From positions 2,790,001 through 2,854,000 of the forward strand of contig NZ_CP134609.1 of the NCBI RefSeq assembly GCF_031844705.1: a stretch of 64,000 bases of DNA, given 5' to 3'. A program made the position numbers and the translations under genes. The DNA is from Streptomyces sp. ITFR-16. GTDB lineage: Bacteria; Actinomycetota; Actinomycetes; Streptomycetales; Streptomycetaceae. Numbering within the stretch: the stretch's first letter is position 1; each line of letters starts with the position of its first letter. Positions 19,162 to 29,088 of this stretch are shown here, in pieces. The notes beneath the pieces are model-generated. The model had not been told where the DNA came from and did no database searches. It saw only the letters and a program-made list of their open reading frames with translations.

Positions 19162-20796
19162 TTACTTCTTGACCTGAACCTGGGTCAGGATCGGGTCGCC
19201 GTCCTGGGCGTACTGAACGTTCTGGACCTTCTCCGAGTAACCGGCGTTGACCTTGTAGTACCAGAGCGGAATGGTCGGCATGTACTTGACCAGCTCCTTC
19301 TCGATCTCCTGGTACCCCTTGACCGACTCGTCGAGCGTGGCAGCGGAGTCCGCGGCCTTGATCTTCTTGTCGAGGTCCTTGTTGGAGAAGAAGCCGTTGT
19401 TACCGGCCGCACCCGTACGGAACAGGTCGCTGATGAAGTTCGCGTTCACCGGGTAGTCGAGCACCCAGGCGCCGCGGTAGAACGACTTGACCTGCTTGGC
19501 GTCACGGGCGTTCAGGTCCGCCTGGAAGTCGGCCTTCGAGTCGCCGGCGCACGCGACACCGGTCGCCTGGGTGATGCTGTTGCAGACAGCCTCGACCCAT
19601 TCCTTGTGACCACCGTCGGCGTTGAACTGGATGTAGATCTTGTTACCCGGAACACCGCCGCCCTCCTTGATGAGGGCCTTCGCCTTGGTCGGGTTGTACT
19701 TGGTGACGTCACCCGCGACGTTCGGCTGGTAGCCGAGAACGCCCTGGGCCACCCAGCCCGTGGCCGGCTCGCGGGTGCCCTGGAGCACCGTCTTGGTGAT
19801 GGTGTCGCGGTCGATCGCCATCGACAGGCCCTGCAGGACCTTCGGGTCGGTGTTCTTCCACTGCTTGGTGTACATGGCGACGCCGAGCGTCTGGATCGCG
19901 GAGTACGGCTTGTCCACCGCACGGTCGCCGAGGTCGGACCGGTAGACCGGAAGGTCCTTCGGCGCGATCTGGCGCAGCACGTCGACGTTGCCGGACTTCA
20001 GGTCCTCGTAGGCGGTTTCGAGAGTGGTGTAGTTCTTGAAGATCACACCACCGTTCTTCGCCTTGTCAGCACCCTTGTAGTCGTCGTTGCGGACGACCTT
20101 GATCTGCTTCTTGTGGTCCCAGCTGACGAACTTGTACGCACCGTTGCCGACCGGCTTCTGGCCGGCGGCCTTCGGGTCCGCGTAGAAGGACTCGGGCAGC
20201 GGAGAGAAGACCGTGTAGCCGAGCTTGTACGAGAAGTACGGCAGCGGGTTGTTGAGCTCGACGGTGAAGGTGGAGTCGTCGACGATCTTCAGACCCGACA
20301 TGGCGTCGGCCTTGGGCTTGGCCTTCGGGTCCTCGGGGTGAACGTCGGCGAAGCCCTTGATGTCGGCGAACCAGGACGCGTTGGTCTGAGCGTTCTTGAT
20401 GTTCGCGGCCCAGTTCCACGCCTTGACGTAGGACTCCGCGGTGACGGGCGTGCCGTCGTGGAACTTCCAGTCCTTCTTGAGCTTGATCGTCCAGAGCTTG
20501 CTGTCCTTGGTGTCGACAGACTCCGCGTTGATCATCTCAAGCTTGCCGGACGGGTCGTAGTCAACCAGCTGCGAGAAGATCGCGTCGGTGACGATGCTGC
20601 CGTTCGACTCCATCGTGTTGGCCGGCTGCAGCGGGTTCTGCGGCTCACCGACCTCGACGGAGAAGATGCCGTCGGCGTTGACGGCACCCTTGGCGCCCCC
20701 CTTGTCGGCATTGTCGTCGCCGTCGCCACAGGCAGTCGCAGCCAGGGCGATGATGGCCGCTCCCGCGACCCACTTGGCGCTCTTGGCACCACGCAT
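19162..20796 (-). CDS. oligopeptide-binding lipoprotein, OppA/SBP_bac_5 family (cluster 3)
   Basis: Family 5 solute-binding lipoprotein of 544 aa, first gene of cluster 3. The signal peptide ends in LAATAC, followed by an Asp/Gly/Lys-rich linker and the binding domain (KPVGNGAYKF and the TAESYVKAWNWA segment). The start at ATG 20796 is set by GAGGAGG 6-7 bases upstream. Upstream in-frame starts (20814, 20982) lie in or beyond that site. A long hairpin lies 38-88 bases upstream of the start (20835-20884). It is paralogous to the protein at 6534-8165. Confidence 0.94.
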   Translation of the reverse strand: MRGAKSAKWVAGAAIIALAATACGDGDDNADKGGAKGAVNADGIFSVEVGEPQNPLQPANTMESNGSIVTDAIFSQLVDYDPSGKLEMINAESVDTKDSKLWTIKLKKDWKFHDGTPVTAESYVKAWNWAANIKNAQTNASWFADIKGFADVHPEDPKAKPKADAMSGLKIVDDSTFTVELNNPLPYFSYKLGYTVFSPLPESFYADPKAAGQKPVGNGAYKFVSWDHKKQIKVVRNDDYKGADKAKNGGVIFKNYTTLETAYEDLKSGNVDVLRQIAPKDLPVYRSDLGDRAVDKPYSAIQTLGVAMYTKQWKNTDPKVLQGLSMAIDRDTITKTVLQGTREPATGWVAQGVLGYQPNVAGDVTKYNPTKAKALIKEGGGVPGNKIYIQFNADGGHKEWVEAVCNSITQATGVACAGDSKADFQADLNARDAKQVKSFYRGAWVLDYPVNANFISDLFRTGAAGNNGFFSNKDLDKKIKAADSAATLDESVKGYQEIEKELVKYMPTIPLWYYKVNAGYSEKVQNVQYAQDGDPILTQVQVKK

Positions 20797-21190
20797 GGGT
20801 TTCCTCCTCATGAGTCCACTTTTGACTACAAGAAGGGCACTGGATTGATCACCGACACCCCTGACGGTGATCGTTTCAGTGCCCTGAGTGTGCTCGTGAG
20901 TCGACACTCCCCACAGTGCGTGACCCATTGACCCGAGCTCAATGGAGCCAACTATTAAGTACGACTGGGCTGTAAACCACACCTAAAGGGTCTCATTTTG
21001 ACAACATCGACTCAGCGCGTAGACCCGAAATGCGGACAAAGGGATACCAGACAGACACCCCCGAAACGGACCGTTCACACATGTACCGGATCGGGTTGCC
21101 CGATAGTCGAACGCCCGGTCGTCGAAATCGACTTCACATGTCCGCACCCTCGTGCAGCACCCGACCCTCTCCGGCCGACAAGACGCCGGA
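20797..21190. promoter_or_regulatory. upstream region of cluster 3 oppA
   Basis: No gene is supported in this stretch. It contains the promoter side of oppA (minus strand), relatively AT-rich around 20935-21010, and the leader hairpin listed separately. The rest, to the terminator at 21191, shows nothing recognisable. Confidence 0.45.
20835..20884 (-). promoter_or_regulatory. long imperfect hairpin in the oppA leader of cluster 3
   Basis: Two perfect 8-bp stems, GGGCACTG (20835-20842) with 20877-20884 and GATCACCG (20847-20854) with 20865-20872, are separated by a 4x4 internal loop and capped by 10 bases. The structure lies 38 bases upstream of the oppA start on the minus strand and is followed by TTCTTG. 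It could be a transcriptional attenuator or an operator. The cluster 1 paralogue has no equivalent. Confidence 0.55.
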
Positions 21191-21226
21191 CGCCCCGCCG
21201 ACCCATGCAAGCAGGTCGGCGGGGCG
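21191..21226 (-). terminator. terminator of the small secreted-protein gene
   Basis: Perfect 13-bp stem CGCCCCGCCGACC (21191-21203) with 21214-21226 and a 10-base loop. On the minus strand it begins 25 bases after the stop at 21252. Confidence 0.75.
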
Positions 21227-21251
21227 CCTGAACAGAGGGCCCGTCAGCGAC

Positions 21252-21830
21252 TCAGCAGTACTCCTTCTTCACGAACGCCGCCAAGGATGCCTTCGGGGGC
21301 TTCGTGCCGCAGCGGACGCCGCCCTCGACCGCGGCCGTCCAGCTCTGCGCCTTGCCGTACCGTCCGGTCTTGACCCACTTCGTGCCGCGATCGCAGCGGT
21401 ACTGCGTGTAGTAGCCGGTGGCCTTCCGCGTTCCCGCGTAGAACACATAGGTGTCGAACTTGGTGAAGTTGTAGGTGACCGTCTCCGACTTCGTATTCGT
21501 GATCCTTCCCTCGGCCGCGAGCTCCAGGCCGATGGACCCTTCAAAGCTGGCGAGGACAGCCTTGCCACTGACCTTGGCACCGGCCGTTGCCTTGACGGAC
21601 GCCTTGACCTCGGCAACCTTCTCTGCCTTGTAGGTCCTCTTGCCCGAGTCTCCGGTGTAGTGCTCGACGACTCTCTTGTGCGTGACGAGCCACGGCTTGC
21701 TCTTCGAGGACCACGTCAGCTTCGTCCGCCCCGGGCTGCACATCGGGTCGTTTCCCGCCGCCACCGCCGGCGTTGTGAGAGCCGCCGACGCCGCCGCCCC
21801 CGCGAGTGCGATCGCCACAATCTTCCGCAT
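21252..21830 (-). CDS. small secreted protein of unknown function
   Basis: A 192-aa protein with a Sec signal peptide (MRKIVAIALAGAAASAALTT, cleavage probably after AVAA). I do not recognise the family. The mature part has four cysteines (one near its N-terminus, two central, one the C-terminal residue). Its middle stretch (about residues 75-115) has many alternating polar and small residues, suggesting long beta strands. The start at ATG 21830 is chosen because AAGGA lies 5 bases upstream; the frame extends to 21932 without support. It is monocistronic, between typA and the cluster 3 promoter, with its own terminator. A distant similarity to beta-pore-forming proteins is possible but speculative. 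Confidence 0.75.
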   Translation of the reverse strand: MRKIVAIALAGAAASAALTTPAVAAGNDPMCSPGRTKLTWSSKSKPWLVTHKRVVEHYTGDSGKRTYKAEKVAEVKASVKATAGAKVSGKAVLASFEGSIGLELAAEGRITNTKSETVTYNFTKFDTYVFYAGTRKATGYYTQYRCDRGTKWVKTGRYGKAQSWTAAVEGGVRCGTKPPKASLAAFVKKEYC

Positions 21831-21873
21831 CGTCATCCTTTGCTTTCGCGCATCAAAACTGATCCCCACCACT

Positions 21874-21907
21874 GCTTGCTGTGCCGCCAGCCGGCGGCAC
21901 AGCAAGC
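21874..21907 (-). promoter_or_regulatory. perfect 15-bp hairpin upstream of the secreted-protein gene
   Basis: GCTTGCTGTGCCGCC (21874-21888) pairs perfectly with 21893-21907 around the loop AGCC. It lies 43 bases upstream of the start at 21830. No U-run follows on the minus strand, and typA already has its own terminator, so it may be a leader structure or operator of the secreted-protein gene. Confidence 0.5.
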
Positions 21908-22064
21908 ATCCTGCCGAAGCGAGGCTCCGCATTCCACCGATCTGAGGGAAGCTTGAGCCTTCTGTAATGAACCGAGTGCTTTATGTAATCGGAAGTTCCA
22001 CTTCCAGCATCCGTTTCCAGTGGCACATTGCTGGCTGCCGACAGAGGAGGTGCACAGATACGGA

Positions 22065-22098
22065 AGGCCCGGTTCCGTGTCGGGACGGAACCAGGCCT
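22065..22098 (-). terminator. typA terminator
   Basis: A 14-bp stem with one mismatch (22065-22078 with 22085-22098) and a 6-base loop, 15 bases after the typA stop on the minus strand. Confidence 0.75.
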
Positions 22099-22113
22099 GG
22101 CTTTCTCCGTGGG

Positions 22114-23988
<1,875 letters not shown>

Positions 23989-24126
23989 GGGTGGCTTGCG
24001 CTTCTCTCGGATCGGGGATTCAGGCGTCTTAGTCGGTCTTGAGTCCTCGTACGCCCGCCGGGCGGACGCGCCACGGCTAGTCCCCATGGTACGGGCCCGA
24101 CGGGTCGGAGGCTTCCCGGGCGGTCG

Positions 24127-24813
24127 CTACCGGCCACAGGACAGCCGGACGGCCTCGTGCGCGGCGGCCGACGCGTCCTTGGGCAGCGCCTCGTCGCAGT
24201 CGACGACTCCCCCGCCCGAGTTGCCCCATGTCACCACATGCCCGGTGGTCGGTTCCTGGCCCTTGCCGCTTCCGCAGGTGTACCGGAAATCCGTCTCGAC
24301 CAGCTTGACGAAACTGAAGTTCACCAGGCGGGCGGTGTGCCCGCCGACCTCGCCGCCTCCCTCGTCGAGAGGCGCGTACGTGCCGGGCTCGCCCAGTCCC
24401 GATCCGTCCTGCGGGTCGCCCCCCTTGTCCGCGAAACCGAGGCGCACGCTCAGCGCGAAGAGCACGTCCCGCGAGTCCAGCCTCGGGCCGACGGCCTCCA
24501 CGGACGCCTGGTCGGTGCGCAGCCGGCGGACCGGCTCGGTCAGCTTGGTGCGCTTGCCCGTGACGCGCTGCACATCGGAGACACCGTTCAGCACGAAGAG
24601 GCTCTGCTCGTTGAACCAGGTGTAGGTGCCGCCCTCGCAGGCCCGCTCCCGGGGAGCGGACACGGGCTCCGCGCTGCCCGCCGGCGCACCGGCCGTCGAG
24701 GGGCTCGCGGCAGCCTTGGGTGCGTCCGGCGCCGAGGTGCAGCCGCTCGTGGCCGTGAGGAGTCCTGCGACAGCCACGGCGACCGCCGTGCTGAGAGCCC
24801 GCGTCCGCTTCAT
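24127..24813 (-). CDS. putative lipoprotein of unknown function
   Basis: A 228-aa protein with a lipoprotein signal (AVAVAGLLTATSGC). The residue at -3 of the lipobox is Thr rather than Leu, which is slightly atypical. An Ala/Pro/Ser linker is followed by a domain of about 170 residues with four cysteines. No family is recognised. The start at ATG 24813 is preceded by a GGGGGCGG tract. It lies between the LpqW-like gene (upstream on the same strand) and typA, with a 138-base gap to the typA start. An actinobacterial cell-envelope role is only a guess. Confidence 0.7.
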   Translation of the reverse strand: MKRTRALSTAVAVAVAGLLTATSGCTSAPDAPKAAASPSTAGAPAGSAEPVSAPRERACEGGTYTWFNEQSLFVLNGVSDVQRVTGKRTKLTEPVRRLRTDQASVEAVGPRLDSRDVLFALSVRLGFADKGGDPQDGSGLGEPGTYAPLDEGGGEVGGHTARLVNFSFVKLVETDFRYTCGSGKGQEPTTGHVVTWGNSGGGVVDCDEALPKDASAAAHEAVRLSCGR

Positions 24814-25039
24814 GTTTCCGCCCCCGTGATCAGTTCTTCCGGCGGATTTCACCGGTGGTCGTGAACACGGTCCCCGGGCGGACTCCGCGGACGCGGGACT
24901 TGAGCAACTTCAGAGGTGGGGCTCCGAAGCCGCGGGCTCCGATGTGGGGAACGGAGCGGGGGCTCCGCGGCGGATCTTCGGGGTTGGGGCCCCAAGACCG
25001 TCCGGCGGAGTGGCTACCCGGGTCAGCAGGTGGGCACAG

Positions 25040-25069
25040 CCTTGCCCGCCGGCAGGCCGGCGGGCAAGG
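25040..25069 (-). terminator. terminator of the LpqW-like gene
   Basis: Perfect 13-bp stem (25040-25052 with 25057-25069) and a 4-base loop, 41 bases after the stop at 25111 on the minus strand. The remaining part of the gap, down to 24814, has further GC-rich short repeats but no gene. Confidence 0.75.
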
Positions 25070-25110
25070 GAATTGAGCCAGTTCTGAGCTTTCGATTCCG
25101 CTCTGACCTG

Positions 25111-27513
25111 CTACTTCTTCGGGTTTGCGGGGGCTCCGGCGGACTGCGGCGTCTTGAAACCGATGTCCTGGTAGTGCGGCACCCCGAAGCCGAAGGCGCC
25201 GACGTTCACCAGCTTCTTGTCGGTCGCGACGAGCTGCGGGCGCTGATAGAGAGGAATCGATCCTGCGGCGGCCCAGATCCGGGCGTCCGCCTTCTTCATC
25301 AGATCCCGGGCCGTGGCCTCGTCCAGTTCGGAGACCGCCTGGTCGAAGAGCTGGTCGATGTGGTCCGTACCGACCCGGGTGTAGTTCTGCTCGACGAGCA
25401 GCGAGCCGTCGGTCGCGGGCACCGGCTTGGCGAAGATCGGGCGGTCGTCCGTGGCCGGGTAGGCCGTGGCGGGCCAGGAGTAGAGCGCCAGGTCGTAGTC
25501 GCCGGACGCGACGTGGTCCCGGAAGTAGCTCTCGTCGGAGACCTTGGTGATCTCGGTACGGATCCCGATCGTGTCGAGCATCGCGGCGATCTTGTCCCCC
25601 ACGCTGCGCAGGGACTCCGAGCCGGGGCCGGAGGGCAGGACGAACCGCAGGCTCAGCGGCTTGCCGTCCTTGCCGAGCGGACCGCGCGCCACGTCGGCGG
25701 CCTGGGCCGGGGCCGCGGTGCCGACCGGGGCGTACGCGCCGACCGCGCCGCCCGGCTGCCGGTCCTGGGCCAAGAGGTGGGCGGGGGCGTCCTCGGAGGT
25801 GCCGGTGCCGCCGAGGCGTCCGGCCTGGCGGAGCAGGGCCACGCTCTGGACGGCCGCCGCGGGGGCGGGCGCGATGACGTGGGTGGCCGCGCCCTCGGCC
25901 TCGCCGGGCTTGTTGTCGTCGCCGACGATGTAGAGGCCCTCGTCGGCGGCGGGCTCGCGGCGGGCGGCGTCGTTGGTCTTGCCGTCGTCCTTGGCCCCGT
26001 CGCCCTTCTGCGCCTTCTCCTCCTCCTTCTTCTCCTTCTTCTCGGCCGCCTTGTCCGCCTTGTCCGCGGCGGCCTTCTTCTCCGCGTCCGTCTGCTTCTC
26101 GCCCTCGCTGCCGGCCTTGGTCCCCTCGGTCTTCTTCAGGGCGCCCTCGCGCGTCCAGCCCGCGTCGGCCAGCAGCGCCTGCGCCTCCTTGGTGTCCTGG
26201 CCGCCGAGTGCCTTGCTGCCGTCCTTGTACGCGGGCTGCCCGGCCAGGGCCAGGTGGCTGCCGAGCGGGTCGGCGGGCAGGCCGAGCGGCTTGAGCACGG
26301 TGTTCGCGAGCTCCTGGCGGTCCAGGGCACGCGCCACGGCCCGGCGCACCCGGTCGTCGGCCAGCGGCCCGGTCTCGCCGTTCAGGGCGAGCTGGGTGTA
26401 GGCGGGCTCCAGCGACTTGCGGACGGTGTAGCGGCGCAGGTCGCTCTGCTCGGTGGCGTACGCCTCGGCCGCCCGGGACTTCTCGTCCCTGGCCTCCTGC
26501 GCCTCCTCGGCCGCCTCCTCGTCGGAGCCGTGCGCCAGCGCCCAGGAGCGCAGCGCCTGGGCGGGGGTGATCTCCGAGCCGGGGCCGTGGGCGGGCGGCG
26601 CGCCGTTGGAGCCGCCGCTGTCCCGGGCCGCCTGGACGATGCGGTGGGCGGCCGCCGCGTCGATGTCGGCGACGTCGACCTTGCCCTTGGTCAGCGCCTC
26701 GGTGCGGTCCTGCGGCTTGACCGCCTTGAAGACCAGCGAGTCGAGCTTGGCCGGGCTGCCCCACCAGCGCGGGTTGCGGGTCAGCGTGACGGACTTCGCG
26801 TCCTTGTCCACCTTGCCCAGCCGGAACGGTCCGGCGGTCGCCTTGATCGTGGCGCGTGCCCCGTCGTTGAAGGCGTCCGGGGAGCCAGTGACCTGCTTCG
26901 GGTAGAGCGGGGAGAAGAGGGAGCGCCAGTCCGCGTACGGCTTGGCGAAGGTGACCTTGACCTCCAGGTCGTCGGCGCCGCGCTCGATCTTCTCGATGCG
27001 TTCGTACCCGGCGTTGCGGGCGGTCCAGAACGCGGAGTCCTTGCCGCTCAGCGCGCGCCACTGGGCGACGAAGTCGGGCGCCCCGATCTCCCGTCCGTCG
27101 CTCCAGACCGCCTGCTGGTTGAGCCGGTAGAGCACGACCTGCTTGGGCTCGGTGTCGACCACCTTCGCGGATTCGAGGTAGTCCGGGTTGAGCTGCGGCC
27201 GGCCCTTGGCGTCCAGCGGGAAGAGGGTCGGCAGCAGGGCGCCGGTGATCCGGCTCGTGGCCGCGTCGGCGTCCGCCTGGTAGGCGTTGAGGGTGGCGGG
27301 CATCGCGTCGATCGCCCAGTTGACCGTGCCGCCGTTGGCGACCTGGGCGCGGGCCGCGGGCGCGACGTCCTGCGGGGCGACGGCGGTGGTGGTCGCCTCG
27401 TCCTCGCCCGAGCTGCAGCCGGCCAGCACGGGGAGCGTGAGCACCCCCGTGGTGAGGAGGGCGAGCGAGCGGCGCTTTCGGGCTGTCCCGCGCGGGACGC
27501 CGACGTGGGACAT
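25111..27513 (-). CDS. LpqW-like family 5 solute-binding lipoprotein with a charged insertion
   Basis: An 800-aa lipoprotein (lipobox LAGC, Cys33; GGAGGT 7 bases before ATG 27513) with an SBP_bac_5 fold. No permease or ATPase genes adjoin it, unlike the Opp proteins nearby. In mycobacteria typA is followed by lpqW, a similar orphan binding-protein homologue that influences PIM/lipoarabinomannan synthesis. Position near typA supports calling this the actinobacterial LpqW-like protein, but Streptomyces lacks LAM, so the role is open. It is about 200 residues longer than typical. Residues about 458-520 are an almost purely Lys/Glu/Ala/Asp segment, and residues about 322-357 a second acidic-basic helix-like insert. 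Confidence 0.82.
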   Translation of the reverse strand: MSHVGVPRGTARKRRSLALLTTGVLTLPVLAGCSSGEDEATTTAVAPQDVAPAARAQVANGGTVNWAIDAMPATLNAYQADADAATSRITGALLPTLFPLDAKGRPQLNPDYLESAKVVDTEPKQVVLYRLNQQAVWSDGREIGAPDFVAQWRALSGKDSAFWTARNAGYERIEKIERGADDLEVKVTFAKPYADWRSLFSPLYPKQVTGSPDAFNDGARATIKATAGPFRLGKVDKDAKSVTLTRNPRWWGSPAKLDSLVFKAVKPQDRTEALTKGKVDVADIDAAAAHRIVQAARDSGGSNGAPPAHGPGSEITPAQALRSWALAHGSDEEAAEEAQEARDEKSRAAEAYATEQSDLRRYTVRKSLEPAYTQLALNGETGPLADDRVRRAVARALDRQELANTVLKPLGLPADPLGSHLALAGQPAYKDGSKALGGQDTKEAQALLADAGWTREGALKKTEGTKAGSEGEKQTDAEKKAAADKADKAAEKKEKKEEEKAQKGDGAKDDGKTNDAARREPAADEGLYIVGDDNKPGEAEGAATHVIAPAPAAAVQSVALLRQAGRLGGTGTSEDAPAHLLAQDRQPGGAVGAYAPVGTAAPAQAADVARGPLGKDGKPLSLRFVLPSGPGSESLRSVGDKIAAMLDTIGIRTEITKVSDESYFRDHVASGDYDLALYSWPATAYPATDDRPIFAKPVPATDGSLLVEQNYTRVGTDHIDQLFDQAVSELDEATARDLMKKADARIWAAAGSIPLYQRPQLVATDKKLVNVGAFGFGVPHYQDIGFKTPQSAGAPANPKK

Positions 27514-27809
27514 GACTGATACCTCCGGGGACGGCCCGGCCCACCCGTACCCGAATGGACCGGATTATGCATGTTTGGTGGCATTTGCAGTTGATCACAC
27601 TGGTTCCGCCCGTCCACTGAAGGCGCTCACGCGCGAGAGGCGGCGCAGACACGGCGCAGCCGCCCCGAAACCTCACCCGTGCGGCGGAGCCGCCGCACCC
27701 GGGCCCGCGAGCCGGTCCGGCCCGCTCCCTTCCCAAACCGGATGTGACGCGCGACACTCGCATGCGCATGGACATGGACCACCCGCGACTGCGGAAGTGA
27801 GATCAAGTC

Positions 27810-28058
27810 ATGTCGCTGCACGACGAATTGACGGCAATTCAGCACTGCCTCGACGACCTGGTCCGCACCGTCGGACGGCTGGAGCAGAGCCTCGCGCGGC
27901 TGCGCGCGGCGGACACCGGCCGGGAAGGTCTCGCCCCGGCCGGCCCCGCCGACCCCGTCGACGGCGTCATCACGATCACCGAGGCGCCCTACGACAGCAC
28001 TCTGTGGACGGACGCGGACGACGAGGGTCTGGGCGTCCGCGGCAGGCACGCCCCCTAG
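27810..28058 (+). CDS. 82-aa protein preceding the sdh genes
   Basis: A small soluble protein. The N-terminal third looks helical or coiled coil (DELTAIQHCLDDLVRTVGRL), and the C-terminal half is acidic and Gly/Pro-rich. I do not recognise a domain. It starts at ATG 27810 behind a weak site (GGAAGTGAG). Its stop TAG is part of the CTAG target site of the 171-bp MITE. Removing the element would place this stop 9 bases before the sdh anchor start, so it was probably the first gene of the sdh operon. A short conserved gene also precedes sdh1 in mycobacteria (Rv0250c before Rv0249c-Rv0247c); homology is not established. Confidence 0.7.
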   Translation: MSLHDELTAIQHCLDDLVRTVGRLEQSLARLRAADTGREGLAPAGPADPVDGVITITEAPYDSTLWTDADDEGLGVRGRHAP

Positions 28059-28233
28059 GGCGTGTCGTCAAACTGGCGTCTGCCGGGCGACGCCATGCAC
28101 GCACTCTCGCCGCACCGGCCCCAGACCCCGGTACGCCCAGTACAGGGGCCTGGGGCCGGCACGCCGAGAGCACGCACCTGACGCCGCCCGGCCGCCCTAC
28201 GGGCAACGACACCAGTTTGACGACACGCCCTAG
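28055..28233. mobile_element. 171-bp MITE copy 1 with CTAG target duplication
   Basis: The element is 28059-28229. It has perfect 18-bp terminal inverted repeats (GGCGTGTCGTCAAACTGG and its complement) and is flanked by CTAG at 28055-28058 and 28230-28233. It encodes nothing. The interior is a long imperfect palindrome centred near 28137. It is the reverse complement of copy 2 at 54695-54865 with only two differences in 171 bases. CTAG duplications are typical of the IS5 group of IS5-family elements, so a full-length IS5-type element elsewhere is the likely mobiliser. Confidence 0.9.
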
Positions 28234-28242
28234 GAGAGTTCC

Positions 28243-29088
28243 TTGGCCACCGGTACGGAAACAGGAACGGATTCAGGAACGGCCCCGGGCGCCCGGGCCA
28301 CGGGGGTCCACCACGCCACCCGGGCCGCCATCGCCGCCCGCCATCTGCGGACCGACCGCTGGTGGCTGGCGCCCGCCGTGACGGCGGCCGGGCTGCTCGC
28401 CTTCATCGTCTACTCGACCTGGCGGGCGTTCTCGAACGCGGACTACTACGCCGCCCCTTATGTCTCGCCGTTCTACTCGCCCTGTCTGGCGGACAACTGC
28501 GCCCCCATGCGGCACGGCCCGAACTGGGAGCTCCTCGGCAGCTGGTGGGGCCTGTCCCCCGCCCTGCTGATCCTGATCTTCCCGCTCGGTTTCCGGCTGA
28601 CCTGCTACTACTACCGCAAGGCCTACTACCGGGGCTTCTGGGCCTCGCCCCCGGCCTGCGCGATCGCCGAGCCGCACCGGACGTACAGCGGGGAGACCCG
28701 CTTCCCGCTGGTCATGCAGAACATGCACCGCTACTTCTTCTACGCGGCGGTGCCGGTCGCCGGGATCCTCACGTACGACACCGTGCTCTCCTTCCGCGAC
28801 ACGCACTACGCGTGGGGGCACATGGGGCTCGGTTCGCTGGTCTTCCTGGTCAACATCACGCTGATCTGGGCGTACACCCTGTCCTGCCACTCCTGCCGGC
28901 ACATCATCGGCGGCCGGCTGCGGCACTTCTCGAAGCATCCCGTGCGCTACCGGCTGTGGGGCTGGGTGGGGCGGCTCAACGCCCACCACATGCTGCTGGC
29001 CTGGGCCTCGCTGATCAGCGTGGCGCTCGCCGACTTCTATGTGTACCTCGTCGCCTCCGGCGCCTTCGACGATCCGAGGTTCTTCTGA
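28243..29088 (+). CDS. sdhC: succinate dehydrogenase/fumarate reductase membrane anchor subunit
   Basis: A 281-aa membrane protein with about five hydrophobic helices and several conserved-looking His residues (NMHRYFF, CHSCRHIIGG, RLNAHHM), suitable for heme b and quinone binding. It resembles the large single-anchor type of mycobacterial Sdh1 (Rv0249c) rather than a SdhC/SdhD pair. The start is TTG at 28243. AGGAGAG lies 5 bases upstream and no ATG or GTG in frame fits, so this rare start is well supported. The ribosome site directly abuts the MITE end. The flavoprotein gene starts on the next base after the stop. Confidence 0.88.
   Translation: MATGTETGTDSGTAPGARATGVHHATRAAIAARHLRTDRWWLAPAVTAAGLLAFIVYSTWRAFSNADYYAAPYVSPFYSPCLADNCAPMRHGPNWELLGSWWGLSPALLILIFPLGFRLTCYYYRKAYYRGFWASPPACAIAEPHRTYSGETRFPLVMQNMHRYFFYAAVPVAGILTYDTVLSFRDTHYAWGHMGLGSLVFLVNITLIWAYTLSCHSCRHIIGGRLRHFSKHPVRYRLWGWVGRLNAHHMLLAWASLISVALADFYVYLVASGAFDDPRFF

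Noticed and set aside
28059..28229. The 171-bp repeats as ordinary operon terminators rather than mobile elements
   Set aside because: Exact equal length, perfect 18-bp ends, flanking CTAG duplications and 169/171 identity in opposite orientation at unrelated loci are signs of transposition; a terminator effect may be secondary.
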